DNA from: Dendrophyllia cribrosa
Lineage: Eukaryota > Cnidaria > Anthozoa > Scleractinia > Dendrophylliidae
NCBI GenBank assembly: GCA_024195265.1
Contig: JAJLRJ010000001.1
Location: 52,294,672-52,358,671, forward strand
Length of the DNA stretch: 64,000 nucleotides
Reading direction: 5' to 3'
Part shown: one piece after another, positions 33,095-45,900 of the stretch
Layout: every line of letters begins with the position of its first letter
Numbering within the stretch: the first letter of the stretch is position 1
Translations under genes and position numbers: made by a program
The notes under the pieces: generated by a model
What the model was told of the DNA's origin: nothing
Databases searched by the model: none
Seen by the model: only the letters and a program-made list of their open reading frames with translations

Positions 33095-35580
33095 TACTTT
33101 TCATGCATGTATTCTCTACCAAATTCAGGATGAGTGGTGCATCATCCCCAGCGACTATATACATATCATTTGTCCCTGCTCTCGTCAGTAGTTAGTATAA
33201 CCAGAGTCTCCTCCGCCAAGTTTCTTGGACCCCGATCATTCAAAAGACATCTTCGTTCGCAGTTTCAGAAAGCAGCGTAACCATGCAAGTGTTAGGTTCT
33301 CGGACTTGAATCAACTCGACCCCACCTTGCGCTAAAATCAATCATCGAAGGGAAATAAAGGACATATCTATTTTTATCTTTATTCTAGTACTTTGCAGCT
33401 CAGTTGACGTTTGTCATATTCTTTTTCTTTGTTTTTAGTTCCCTCGATTTTTTGTATCAGTGTGTCAGTGTGCAATGATTCGTCTAACCGAGTGAGTATG
33501 TAGTAAGTGAAACACATTTTTATACAGGCATTTTGGAAAGTACTAGATTTTTTCAGAGAACTTGTAAGGCACCATGGTATGCCTGTCTATCTTTACCAAA
33601 ATAGCTTCCTTCCACAAATGCTTAACATAGGAGACCCAGTAAGCGTTGAACAATAATTTGTATGGAGAATTCACACTGAGAAATCTTATCAATGAATACA
33701 TGACCAATCACTAAAATTCACAAAACGAATTCATAAAGGCAAACAAGTTGTTGTTGTTTGTCTCCGGCTCGAATTCAACATCTGATACGTTATCAAGGTC
33801 ATACCTAGCCTGAAGATTAATTTAGTAAGGGGTACTTGTGGGTACTTAATTAATATTGACTTAAAATGGTAGTTTCTTGAATTGTTGTTGCCGATGTTGC
33901 GAGAACCAAACAGCAACATAAAACAAGAGATTCAAGACACTAAACAATACCCACACCAAAACACAATAATATTAATGGTCCACCAGTACACTCTCTTTAA
34001 TGGACCGACTCTATGGAATGCCTTTGTCAAATATCATTGAGATTTAAGACTAAAGGCGTTGGTCATGCAGACAGTTGGGCGTGATTTAGTTCATAACCCT
34101 AGCATGGAGGTCCATTACACTGCTGGAAGAAGAGCCTTCTCCCGTTTCTTGTCGACGTCCAGTCATTGAACAAGGACGTTTCGATACATCATGATCGACT
34201 ATGATTTACGATGTAAGCACAGTGCACGTCTAAGTCGTTAGGTCGATTAAAAGGGACACTCCTGTTACGTTGGATTTATCTGCCTAGTCAGAGAAAAAGA
34301 AGACGAAAAAGAACAACCAATAAATATAGTTGATACCCACGCAACTTGAGTACTGTACTTGATAGTCGGATGTTGGTGTCCATTTATTAATTATTAACTC
34401 ATCAAATTCTAATTTTAAAACCGATCAATAAAATCTTTAATATATCCTATTTTCTTAATTTTCCAAATCCCTTCCTGACACTCGCACTCACAAAGATTAC
34501 ACCCAAAAATCACAAAACACCACATAACTGCAAGCAGCGAGTGTATGACATGCCAAAAAACAAATGAAGAAGCTACTAGAATCATACTTGTCAATACTTG
34601 GTTTGAAAAACAAGATGCTCAGTGTTGCATTCTATGCATATATAGAGGTCGCGAGGTTCACAGTGTTCACTGCATGATCCATGAAGCTAAGAATATCTGT
34701 GAGTGCTTTCAAAACGTCAGGCATTGAAAGAAACTGGGCGGGCTTCCAGCCGGGGTGACCAGTTTTGAAGGAAGTGCTAAGAATACTTGAATTTTATTTA
34801 ACTTTATAAAAGGTAATTTACCTAATTGGGTTTCTTTTTCAAGAGCCTTCTGGGTGGCTTGGGGTCAAAGAAAAACCATTGCATGTTTTTTGCGTGTCAT
34901 ATCAATTGTTCGAAGATTCTCAGTCGCAAGATCTTTTCTGTCATTGGCTACTAAAGTATAAATATTTGTAACATGTTCATCGGTTGATGTTTTCAGCTGT
35001 GTTTTGCATCAGGCCGGATTTCCCTAATTTAAAATGTTTAATAAACCGTTTCCTTTCAATAACTGAACCTCGAGTCACTTGTTCATGTTTCAAATTCAGT
35101 AGCCAAGCAATTCTTCAGTTTTGAGTCTCTAAGGTTCTGCAACACATTCCAAGTGAAATAGTTTAAGTAAAACATAAGTGAAGTTTCAAATGATTTTAGT
35201 GACATCTTCAATTGAGAAAATATCAGTGCATTTTGTTTTTGCTTTGTACTGGGGAGCTATTTGTGAGCTCAGAAGTTTCGATGAACGGAAACTAGGTTTT
35301 TGTTTGTTATGTTATTGCAACCATCAACTTAGTCTGATACGTGTTTTATCATCGGTAAAAGGGCATATTCTTGGTGGGTTGGCGATCATCATCAGTACGT
35401 GTTGATTTGTATCCCTCACGGGGATTACTCCATAAATCCTTATAAATATTTTGGTGGGGTTGCGTGGTCCGCTTCTTAAAACCCTGACACAGTTTTCATA
35501 CCTAAATATGTGATTTGTGATATCCATTTTCTAAGTGCCAAATCGATATCCATTTTCAGACCAGAGGTCGTATTTACCCT

Positions 35581-36400
35581 AGACTGTGAGCAGTCTCCCT
35601 TTTATTCCAAAACTCCGTGGAAACGAACGCGAATTAGCGACGAGAGACGAACGCGAGCCGCGAGAAGCGCGGGCGCGGGAAGCTACTCGTACTCGTGCTA
35701 TTCGCGGCTTCCGGCTTTGCCGCTCACCTGTCGTACATCGCGCGCTTCGCGCGTACCATTTCGCTATTTTGCATTCGGCGTCTCCACGGAGTTTTAAGGT
35801 GGTCAGACACGAGGGGTCATGAAGCAGGGACATGTAAGCTTCTGTAAGCTTCTGTAAGCTACTCTAAAATTCGAGTGAAAATAAAGCTTATTATGTATGC
35901 ATGTACTGAAGGACATGTAGCAGGGAAAAAATCATAGCGCTTGCACACCACATATAATAATAATAAAAATAATAATAATAATAATGACTTTATTAATGTG
36001 TCAGTCAAAATCTAGCACACATGAAAATGTCGCGGGGACATGTCTCAGGGACATGTTGCAGCGACACGTCCCCTCATGTGAACTGATACTATCATAATTG
36101 TGCAACACCAAACTTTGGGGAAATTTTGTCCCCGCGACATGTCTCACGGAGTTCAACTCATGGGACACGTCGCGGGGACAAAATGTCCCCAAAATTGGTG
36201 TTGCATAATTATGATAGTATCAGGACTAGTTCACACGAGGGGACGTGTCGCTGCAACATGTCCCTGAGACAAGTCCCCGCGACATTTTAAAGTGGTGTGC
36301 AAGCGCTATGATTTTTTTCCCTGCTACATGTCCCTCAGTGTGTACTACACAAATTTTTGTCGCTGCTACATGACCCCTCGTGTCTGACTGCTCTCAGTCT
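35581..36400. mobile_element. Foldback element with very long inverted arms
   Basis: Outer ends AGACTGTGAGCAGTC and GACTGCTCTCAGTCT. Inwards the arms continue as CAGACACGAGGGGTCATG with its complement, GGACATGTAGCAGGGAAAAA, CGCTTGCACACCA, ATGTCGCGGGGACATGTCTC and GATACTATCATAATT. The arms occupy nearly the whole element. The left arm is interrupted by a MITE (35608-35796) and by an ATA repeat plus SINE-tail piece (about 35955-36020). Confidence 0.8.
35608..35796. repeat. MITE nested in the foldback left arm
   Basis: Ends AAAACTCCGTGGA and TCCACGGAGTTTT; a CG-rich inside with GCGCG-rich stretches. It is absent from the matching position of the right arm. Confidence 0.7.
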
Positions 36401-36500
36401 ATATTTATTTATTTTCAGAGAACAAAACTGCCAAATGTACACCCATTACTGGAGGTTCAGAGGTACAAGCTGAATCAGGAAAAAAAAGAAAATATCTCTC

Positions 36501-36611
36501 TGCTCCCGGCGGGGTTCGAACCCGCGACCTTCGCATTACTTCAGCACCCTCGGCGGCTATGGCCAGTACTGCCTATAAGTACGACGCTCTAACCGACTGT
36601 GCTACGGGAGC
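36501..36611 (-). tRNA. tRNA-Ile (UAU) with a 37-nt intron
   Basis: Acceptor GCTCCCG/CGGGAGC pairs perfectly. The anticodon stem is TCGTA/TGCGA with loop CTTATA, anticodon TAT. The intron starts right after position 37 and is 37 nt. T stem GCGGG/CCCGC and loop TTCGAAC are perfect; discriminator A. The D stem has one A-A mismatch. Intron-bearing tRNA-Ile(UAU) is also the rule in vertebrates. A and B box promoters are internal. Confidence 0.9.
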
Positions 36612-37382
36612 TGGATGAGAAGTATGTGGTCTTCTTGTAATTGGGATTAATTTCCATTATTTGGAAAAATCTCCATTGCTTGATTATTTGACTGGATTTC
36701 ATAATTTACCGTCCTATAAGCTTAATTGTGCTTTGAACAACCCGGCCCTGTGTCATAGAGAGTTTACGATTTCAGTTTTGTCAGTGATTTGCCGAGATAA
36801 TTTCTTCAGCGGACAGTGGCCAAAGTGCAGAAATAATTTTCTCTTTTTTACTGGGGTTCGGAATGAAATTTTATAGACTGAAAAAAATTTCGGTCTTCCG
36901 GGCCGTTTGTTTGCATGATAAGTGGTCATATATGCATTTATTTAATTTTACTTTGTAACGAGGAAGCCCATTGCTATATAAATCTTGCGGTTTCTCTCGA
37001 GCTTTCTCATCACTTCCTTCTCAGTATTTTTGTCACTCTGTTACGCGTGCTAAATAAAAGTGAAAGTGATACATACAGTTCACCATTGATTTGTCTATAA
37101 GTGTTTACTGAAAGATATGTTGTCCAAGTGTCTCTTAGCTTGTTTTCTACTCTCCTATTAGTCTGTGGTCGTGTCTATAGGTGAGACACTTTTATCAACT
37201 TCACTGAGCAATACTTCTAGGTTGCTAAATCGGTAACTGTAACTGGTAAAATAGTATTCAAACACCGTAATGAGATTCAAAGGCTGATGTTTTCACTGAA
37301 CTGAGTTCGTCAGCCTTTCTTAGATCGAATCAACGGCTAACCGCGGATGCAGCACAACAATTTATTTATAAAACTAGAAGTT

Positions 37383-37493
37383 ATCACAGATTTCCCAAGA
37401 ACGATCAGAGATTGGAACAGTCTTCCAGACGATGTAGTGCAAGCATCGACCTTGGCCTCCTTTAAACAGAGGCTTGCCAGTCTTGATTACTAG
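37383..37493 (+). mobile_element. Non-LTR retrotransposon 3' end
   Basis: In one frame reads ITDFPRTIRDWNSLPDDVVQ and ends FKQRLASLDY before TAG. The RTIRDWNSLP block is the C-terminal end of CR1/L2-type reverse transcriptase ORFs. Upstream sequence is lost (5' truncation); the 3' flank has GAAGAAGAAG tail-like repeats near 37630. Confidence 0.75.
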
Positions 37494-37980
37494 ATATGAC
37501 CACCGGCCTCTCTTTATTTATTGATTTGTTATTAATTAAGTTTTACTGTTATTATTGTTATTATTGTGAATGTATAATTTTAACGCTTGCGAAAATCTTC
37601 AGAAGTGAAGGAGGCAAGCTTAATGGAAGAAGAAGAAGAAAGTGCGTCTACTTAAGTACCTCGTTGTGACATGGCATTCGCGTTTCAGGCATGTTTCTGG
37701 TTCTGAGACGTTTCAAGATGGCGCAGATTTGGTACCGACTCTTTTCTCGATTCGTTCCGCCTAGCCGACAAGATTAGGAAGCATCTCCTTCGTCGACGCA
37801 ATAACGAACTTATCCAAAATGTACCTGTAAATCAAGAAGGATTCAGGTATGAACCAATATGTTTATTGTTAACCTCCTGTGCCTGGAAATGATGCTCGCA
37901 TGAGTACTTATACATGTATACAATAAACTGCAGGGCTGATTTGACTACGTAAAATAATAGACTTTGCGAGACACCATCAA

Positions 37981-38004
37981 GACAGAAACCTATCTACCTA
38001 TCTA

Positions 38005-38038
<34 letters not shown>
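37981..38038 (+). repeat. (CTAT/CTGT)n microsatellite
   Basis: Tetranucleotide CTAT and CTGT units abut the tail of the following minus-strand SINE. Confidence 0.85.
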
Positions 38039-38040
<2 letters not shown>

Positions 38041-38041
<1 letters not shown>

Positions 38042-38307
38042 AATAATAATAATCACTTTATTTAAGTGTCAAAGGTATCTAGCACGCGAGTACTAATTGG
38101 GGACACTTTCCAGATCTAATTGGAATTTGATGGAAGTGTTGGTTTTTGAGGAGAGGGGAAAACCGGAGTACCCGGAGAAAAACCTCTCGGAGCAAGGAGA
38201 GAACCAACAACAAACTCAACCCACATATGGCGCCAAGGCCGGGAATCGAACCCGGGCCACATTGGTGGGAGGCGAGCGCTCTCACCACTGCGCCACCCCT
38301 GCTCCCC
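38041..38307 (-). mobile_element. tRNA-derived SINE, full-length
   Basis: On the minus strand the head has A box TGGCGCAGTGG and B box GGGTTCGATTCCC, then a body with CTCCGGGTACTCCGG, and a tail ending TTAAATAAAGTG and (ATT)n. Tail pieces occur at 35980-36015 and 50605-50665, a body piece at 20870-20950. Confidence 0.85.
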
Positions 38308-38500
38308 AAATCTATCTTTCTATCTAAATGTCGCCAGCAAGAAAGCCAGCGCAAATAGATTACACAATGACCCATTGACCATATCACGTTCCGTACTATG
38401 CATTCACTTGTCACTCGAATCACGCGCTGCCACATCACGTGTTACTGGGAACACTGAAGAACCCATAGTGTCGCAAAGATGTCTCGCAAAGGCAAATGTT

Positions 38501-38661
38501 AGCCTGCATAACAGCCGTTATTGGGGGCGCTAAAGCGGTTTTTGGGGCGCGAGCGCGAAGCGCGAGTTCTTTTCCCTCCCCGTGCGTGTCTCGTGCTTCG
38601 TGCTCGCGCTCGCACCCCAAAACCCGATTGTGCGCCCACAATAACGCCTGTTATGTAGGCT
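38501..38661. repeat. MITE with AGCCTGCATAACAG-type termini
   Basis: Left end AGCCTGCATAACAGCCGTTA and right end CAATAACGCCTGTTATGTAG are inverted repeats. The centre is CG-rich (GGGGCGCGAGCGCGAAGCGC). Confidence 0.7.
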
Positions 38662-38881
38662 AGGCATATGTAGATGGACAAAGCCAATCTGAACGTTCAT
38701 GGACAAAACCATGCTTAAAGAATACAACATATCATTCATCATCATCTTTATTTAAAAACAGGGGATTACATTCATTTCAAAAAATGGTCTTCCAGTGAGC
38801 CGTGGACTACTACATACTATAATTAAAAACGGTTTTAAAAACCTTATACATTATAATCACAACTATCCAATAAAAATTATC

Positions 38882-38914
38882 TATTTTTATTTATTTATTT
38901 ATTTATTTATTTAT
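38882..38914 (+). repeat. (TTTA)n microsatellite
   Basis: Eight or so TTTA units. Confidence 0.9.
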
Positions 38915-39538
38915 TATTTAATCATAACTAATTATCATAAACCTGAATCTAACGTAATTTAATCTTTAATATTATAACTCTACTCTCTGTAAATAGATCT
39001 GTAAAGACAGTACGGTCCCAAGTACTTACGTTGAGCATGTTTTTTTTTCTGTAGCTTTTTTTACTTTTATCCCTTCATGCCCAAATATTCAAAGAGTATA
39101 CAGTAGATATGTACTGTAAGAGAAACAGTCAACGCTATCTTACTCGGACTGACTGCCGCTTTCAGAAATGATTCTCGCTCGGAAGAGAAAAATTCAAACG
39201 GAGAACTTTGACTGTATGTGGTGGTCTTAAAAGAAATGGTTGTGTCTTGGTTTCTTAGCTCGCTTGCCATCAGGAGTAAAAACCGAGAAAAAGATTCAAG
39301 CCTTACTGTGCCGTTTGACTTGCAACACAAGCTTTCATCCCGTTGGTTTAAGCTGAATCAGATCTCTTCTCAAATTTTTAGGTCAATAAATTTTGTGGAG
39401 ACTGGGGGCGAACGCTGAATCCTCTTGCAAAGACTCATGGGATTACGTTGCAAGGGTGCGCAAAATGGCGGCTGTGGAATTCGTACTCACAAGCAGACAA
39501 ACCAGACTTATTGCAGTTTTACGCCTTTAAATAACATT

Positions 39539-39941
39539 ATGGCGTCGGTCGATGGTAATAAAGAGCTGGAGGATGGAGAAATAAATGACTTGGAGGACGG
39601 TGAAATAGACGAAGAGATACTTTTGCCGACGGAATCGAACAATAATATATTCTCGCGTTTAGAACCACGCCAACCAGATCCACTAATTGATCAGCAACGT
39701 GTGTTTCCGGATAATCTTAATTCTTATGGAGTGAACAGCAGAGATTTGGTCTTTCATAATTCAGGCCCTTCACCTGGTCGATGGGATCCACAGGGTGGAT
39801 CTTTAATTCCATCTCGGGGGAGATTTTCAAGAGGACGCGCAAGTCTGGGAGCCAAGAGAGGAAGGGGAAAGACATTTCGTGGAAATGGACGCGAAATGAT
39901 GGGACGGGGCAAGTCTTTTTCTGCCAAAAGAGAAAATACAC
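39539..39941 (+). CDS. ZFC3H1: ZFC3H1 exon 1
   Basis: 403 nt from ATG to a GTAGAT donor. Encodes the twofold LEDGEI motif and an RG-rich end. The donor was chosen because its phase (1) fits exon 2. Confidence 0.8.
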
Positions 39942-42900
39942 GTAGATGTATCCTTTATTTCACTTGGAGCTGTGCAAAAACGGCGCGTTTTGTCGTGGAG
40001 AGGATAAAATAAACTACAGTCGGAAAAAAAATAATATTCAATTCTGTTCCAAAGCTGAATATTGCTACGTCAGCTAATAATGTACGCGTAAACTAACGGA
40101 TGATAAACATGTGACACATATTTGCTTTCTATTCTGATCTGATTCATATTCTATTCTTATCAAATTTTATAGAACTCGGTAATTATCTTTAGTGAGAACT
40201 TTTTGCCATATTGGTACGTAAACGATCTAAAATTAAATAGTAAATCCACCAAATTGAATTGACATTAAGCCTACTGTATTTGTTTGCAGACACCAGATAA
40301 TAATAATAATAATAATAATGATAATAATAATAATTATAAATGCACCATCATGAAATATTTTACATGTAGGTCCCATGGAAGACTTACTATAGAAACTAGA
40401 CTTGATGCCAGCATGATTCTTTTGAAACTAATAAGAGTTTCCAGACTATCAGGGCTAAAGTACAGAATATAGTACGACATATTTCCACCCAATTATATGC
40501 ATTGTAACAAAAGTGCCTGTGTTATGCAAGACTGTGCCTTAAAGTGCATGTGAAGTGAAATTTCACTACAGTTTTGTTTTAGGGTTTTATGTTGTTTATA
40601 TCACCTTTATTTCATTTTCACTCATTTTCCTCTTTTGCACAAAGAGAATCCACTATTTTTACCAGTTTGAAAACTCCCGTCGAGGCCTGAAATTTGCAAC
40701 ATTTTGAACATGGCCAAAAAGGTATTTGTGATGTCATTTATGCCCTCGATCAGAAGATCACACAGCAAAACATGGTGGAGAGGGGGACAAACCTGGGGCT
40801 ACAATACCAAAACTCCACTGTAAAATGAGAGACGCGCTCAGTTGTAAACACACTAATGATGTCACTAGAAACCAGGTCCTTGTCTCCTATCGTTGCTGCC
40901 CTGCCATTTACATTGGTGAAACTGGACACACTCTTAGGAAACGCTTTGGTGAACATCTCAGGAGTATAACCAAGAGTGCACCCGGTTTTCCAGTCCCAGA
41001 GCACTTCAATTCTAATGGACACTCTGCAGTGGAGATGTGGCGTGAAGCTCTGCGGGAGAAAAAAACAAAGGAAACGGCAGGAGATGCATCTTGTTTTCCA
41101 ACTTGGTACCTGTCAACCGTGCAGCCTTAATTCTGACATTCCTCTCTTCTGAAGGTCGCACTCATGTAAGAGACAAGCATTTAAAACTTTGATGTTGTGG
41201 CATATTTCTGAATGAATTATATCACCACTGAAGAAGGGCAAAATCCGAAACATTTGGTACTTTTTCAAAAATTATGACACTTTAATATTAACAATTTTCA
41301 ATTTTTTTATGTTTTAATCAAATGCCACACAGCCACTAAACTTTTTAGTTCCTAATCCATGTCCAATATGCCCGACTTGCATCACTTGTTAAAATATGTT
41401 TCCGCCACTTCAAGTGACTTACATTGTGTATTTTCCCCTCAAAATAATTCTTAAAACACCTATTTTCAGATTACCAAAAAAAAAATGGCTGTGAAATTTC
41501 ACTTCATGTGCACTTTAAGAGTTAACATATATAGGGAGCCCAAAGGGAGTCCAACTATAAAATTTAGGGTGTCTAGCAGTTGAGCTAGATGTATTTGCAA
41601 AACTTAAATTTTTCTTGTCGACTGAAGACAAAAGCTAGTCGCCTCTGACAGCCAGGCACTGCAGAGCACAGTTCTGGTTATGCCTTGTTCTGTAAAGCAT
41701 TCCAACTTGTAAATCAGTTGGACCATAGTGGACCTGCATTCTGTTATTGCTCTTTTTTTGTAGTTCTCTTAATAATAATAATAATAATTATAATAATAAT
41801 AATAATAATAATAACACTTATATAGAGTTCTTGATCCTTTATGTATGCCTTTATGAACAAGTTAATTCCACTTAGAGTGTCTTTAGTTTTTAAGGCAGCT
41901 TGGACCCAGCCCTCCATTCTGTAATTACTGTTTTGTGAATTGAAGTTGTATTTTGTATTTCTTAACAACAATGCTTTACACAGCCATTCTTCAAAGACCC
42001 AACCTACCTCATTCCCCTTCAACTGAAAGACCACGACCAGCATATCACGACATACGAGTGCCTGCCTATTCCAACATTGAAAGACCAAGATTGCCTTACT
42101 CCACACCTGAGAATAGGCTGAGACCTCCCCATGTTGATGAAAGGCGGCATGCTTATGGTTATCCCGATGCTGATCGACCTAGATTACCACCTTCATTGTC
42201 GATTGAAAGGCAACGGTTGCCTCTTAAGGAGTTGGATGAGAAGTCATGGCCAGCTCACAATGAAGTGGTGGATGCGACTCCTACAGTACCGGATGAACAG
42301 TCTGGGAGAGTACCATCACCTTTAGATGAAGAAGTTGATGATTACAGGATCTTATTGCAGCGGCATCGTCTTATTCAACAGCAGCTTGCTGCTCTTGAAA
42401 AACAAGAGAGTTCAACTTTGGTAGAGGACAACATCATTGATGACACTTTTGTAGATATTCCCGTTGAGGAGGGAAGGTTTAGTGGTTCACTTCAGGAAAC
42501 TCATGAAAAGGAAGATATGTTGAATTCTCAACAATCAAATGAAGATAGAAATGCCATGTATGTTGAAAGTTATAATGAAATTGATAATTCAGAACAAAAT
42601 TATGATCTTTTAGAAAGTGAACAGTCTGGGGATTCAATAACACCAAAAACATTTTTACCATTTAAAATTAAACCCCGCTACAGCAATGTTCCATCGATCA
42701 AAGAATTGAGTCAGAAGGACCTGGAAGAAAGGGATGCAAGACAATATAACATAACTGCTATAGAAAGTAATAATGCAGAAAATCTTCCTGCATGTGTTAA
42801 AGGAAATAATCAAACTCGTTCACAGCGTGCTAGGAATCGAGGAAAGCTTTCTAGAACTCGCAAAAATAGAAGGAGAAGAAAAAGAAATCTATCTCAAGGT

Positions 42901-45900
42901 GCAAATCAGAATAGTTGTGCCATAAACAGTCAACCTGCGGAAACTGTCACTGGCCCAAACCGAGGTTCACATGTTGATCCTTATAATGAACTGGAAGCAA
43001 GACTAATGTCCATGGCAGATAGCTCCGTTCCAAATCTGGGAGGAACTGGCGCCAATAGGTATGTTCAGTGTTCTTATCACATGTATGTTGTGGTTTGTTT
43101 GGTTTGAAAATTTTCAAACCAGTTTAATTTTTACTCCTGCATTATATGGATACCTCGCTATTGTGAAGAGTTTGCTTGGTCCAGAGGAGACCAACATTCG
43201 TATACATGTAAACTCTTCCTGTATGCATGTAATATGGGCACCTCCATAATACAGACACTTTGCTTGGTCCAGAGGAGATCAACATTCATATAAACTCTTC
43301 CTCTATACATGTACATGCAATACGGATGCCTTCATAATGCAGACGCTTTGCTTAGTCCAGAGGAGACCAACATTCAGATAAATTATTCCTCTATACTTGT
43401 AATATGGACACCTCCATAATACAGATGCTTTGCTTCATCCCTTTAGTGTCCGTTTTAAAGGCCGGTTTACAAATGCGATTTTTGATGTGATTTTTTGTCA
43501 CGCTCTCCAATGCAACTTTTGACGCAAGTGTAAACTAGCGGCGATTTCCTGTGCAATTCGGGTGCTACATTTGCTTTGATTTGCTGTGATTTCCCCAAAA
43601 TCGCTGCCAAGTTGCATCAGGCTTCGAACATGTTTGAAACCTTTGTGACATTGTGCAACAAATTGCTCCCAAATCACATTGAAATCGCTGCTAGTTTACA
43701 CATGCGATTTGAAGATGCAACATGCATGCGACAAAAATTGCACTGAAAAGTGAGAAAAGAATTGCAGCACAAAAAATCACCTGTGTAAACAGGCCTTAAG
43801 GAAGCTTGACTGCATTTACTTACAACTTTTACATACAGGAGTAAAACTAATTTCTAAAAAGGCGATAGTGGTAAAGATTGGTTTTAGGATCCGTAAATTT
43901 TGCTCTTTACTGCCTGATACTGTCTTGCATGCAGTAATGAGCGCAATTAATGCAATTTCAATTAGAATATGAAACAAATCTAAAGCCTTTCAATGGATTT
44001 GAGCTACATGTAGTGGTCGTTGTATGCTAAGCAATTTATAAGTTTTATTTATACAAAATAATGCATGCACTAAGTATGCTGTAAGCAAGTTGCTTACAAT
44101 GATAATTACTATGACTGATCCAAAGATGTGTAGATGATAATTATTGGTGCTTGTAATGCGTAACTAAAACCTGCCACATAATAGCCCTCTTTGCTGCACA
44201 GTCTTCACTAAAAATGATGCATTATTTTTCCATTGTTTTTTTTTTCCGCATCCTAGCAAAAGGCCTGTTGTTGTTTCACAGTCTGTGTTCTTTTGAGAAT
44301 TGTCTTTGTATCTCTATGTTGTTGGCTGCAGGGAGGACATTGACAAAAAACGAGAAAGACGTGAGAGGCTACGACAATGGCAGGAGAAGATGAGTAAGAA
44401 TGAATTTTTGGATCAGAAAAATCAACAAGGAAATAAAGGACGCCCTAAAAAGAAGTTGTCAAAACCAGCCAAAGGGGACAAGAGGAGGTCAAGTTCACAA
44501 AGTTTGAAACCAAATGAGATTCAGCGTGGAGACAGGGATTTACAAAGAAGGAATGAAAATGATGATTACTTTGAAATACCTATGGAAGTTGAGAGTGATT
44601 CAACAGGTAATTATATTTAACGCTTTCACGAGTTCCCAGAATCAATCAAAGGGCTCTTACATGTAAGAGCCATCTTGTGAATACCAGACAACGTAAGGTT
44701 AAGGCCACAGATCGGTTTTAATTTCATACTGAGTTTGAACTCAAAGAATTGAAGAGTAAAACAGATTTAAAATGACCAAAACATCTTAAAGCATGACATA
44801 AATTTACATATGCATTGTGTGAAACAAGACTGTCTAGACAACTGAATGATGTAATACACTGGGTAATTAAAATACAGCAATCATCTTTTAACAAGTAACA
44901 CCCTGGGGAATTAAAATTAAATTAAAAAAAATTTCAGGTGATATCGATGGAACAAGTGAAATAATGCATATCTGTTTCCATATACTACATGTATATCTCA
45001 CTCATTGCTTCGCATATTCACAAGATAATAATGGAGACATGTTGTGTAGTTCTAACTTTTGAGTCTGTCAATGAAATCCTATGGTGTGACCATTCAAATG
45101 AAACCTCTTTGGCGGTACTTGTGCAGGGTACCATTTTTTTCAACCTATTGACGGCTGTGCTGGCCAAAACCACCGTGATTTTCCGCATGTACATGAAGTC
45201 TCCCCTCCCACTCCTAGAAGGTATTTTTGGTCCCCTATTGTTATAAAAGGCTTAAGAAAGGATAAACCAATCAGAATCCATCTACTGCACATTTATTTAG
45301 TGGTAGGGGGGGGGGGGGGTACTAGAAGAGAGCGGTTTGTCACTCGGACAAGAATGATGTCTGTGTATTTTTTACAATTTTGATTTCCAAATAAGTTTCT
45401 TGGGAAATTTTAGATACGCAACTGGTTTATTTTATTTGGAAATTGGTCAGTTTAGTTATTCTAGACCCAGAAAAAGTTGTTTTTGTGAGCTTTTTTGCAC
45501 TATTGCGCAGACGGTCATGTAAAAGTGTTTCTGAGAATTGCTAAAATTAAAAAATAGCCTGGTCGTCAATGGGTTAATATTGTATTAAATGAAAATAATT
45601 TGGAATTTTTTGTTAAGGCAAAAGACTAAAATAAGTACCTTGGGCATTTATTCATGGAAATAGAATATACAGGTACACATGTAAAAAAAATTCCTCCTTC
45701 TTTCATCCTGTTAGATGGTCCAGCCCTTCCGCTGATAGAGGAACCAGTTGAAGATTTCCCGCCTCCACCACCACCTTTGCCCATGGCCAATGATGGTGAC
45801 TCAGGTATCACATGATTTCTTTTAGTGTGTGTGATAGCAGTATTAGCATTCATAGTGTAAGTATTTATCCAGGTTGAAGCTTCTGAACAGTATGTTCATG

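Larger units (their letters stand above)
27060..35580. other. Intergenic region between spondin-like gene and the foldback element
   Basis: No protein gene recognised. It holds the diverged duplication at 29.3-32.5 kb, an R1 and an R3 copy, and a G-rich run at 31388-31422. Promoter of the spondin-like gene is at its left end. Confidence 0.5.
40538..41518. mobile_element. TTAA-ended TIR element containing a Penelope-like insertion
   Basis: Ends TTAAAGTGCATGTGAAGTG and CTTCATGTGCACTTTAA are inverted repeats, each starting or ending with TTAA as in piggyBac or Kolobok-type elements. Its middle is occupied by the Penelope-like fragment. Confidence 0.7.

Noticed and set aside
34545..34727. 60-codon cysteine-containing open frame
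   Set aside because: Short, isolated, without splice signals or recognisable family.
39425..39538. 38-codon N-terminal extension of ZFC3H1 from an upstream ATG
   Set aside because: The ATG at 39539 precedes the conserved acidic start; the extension has no counterpart that I know in the family.
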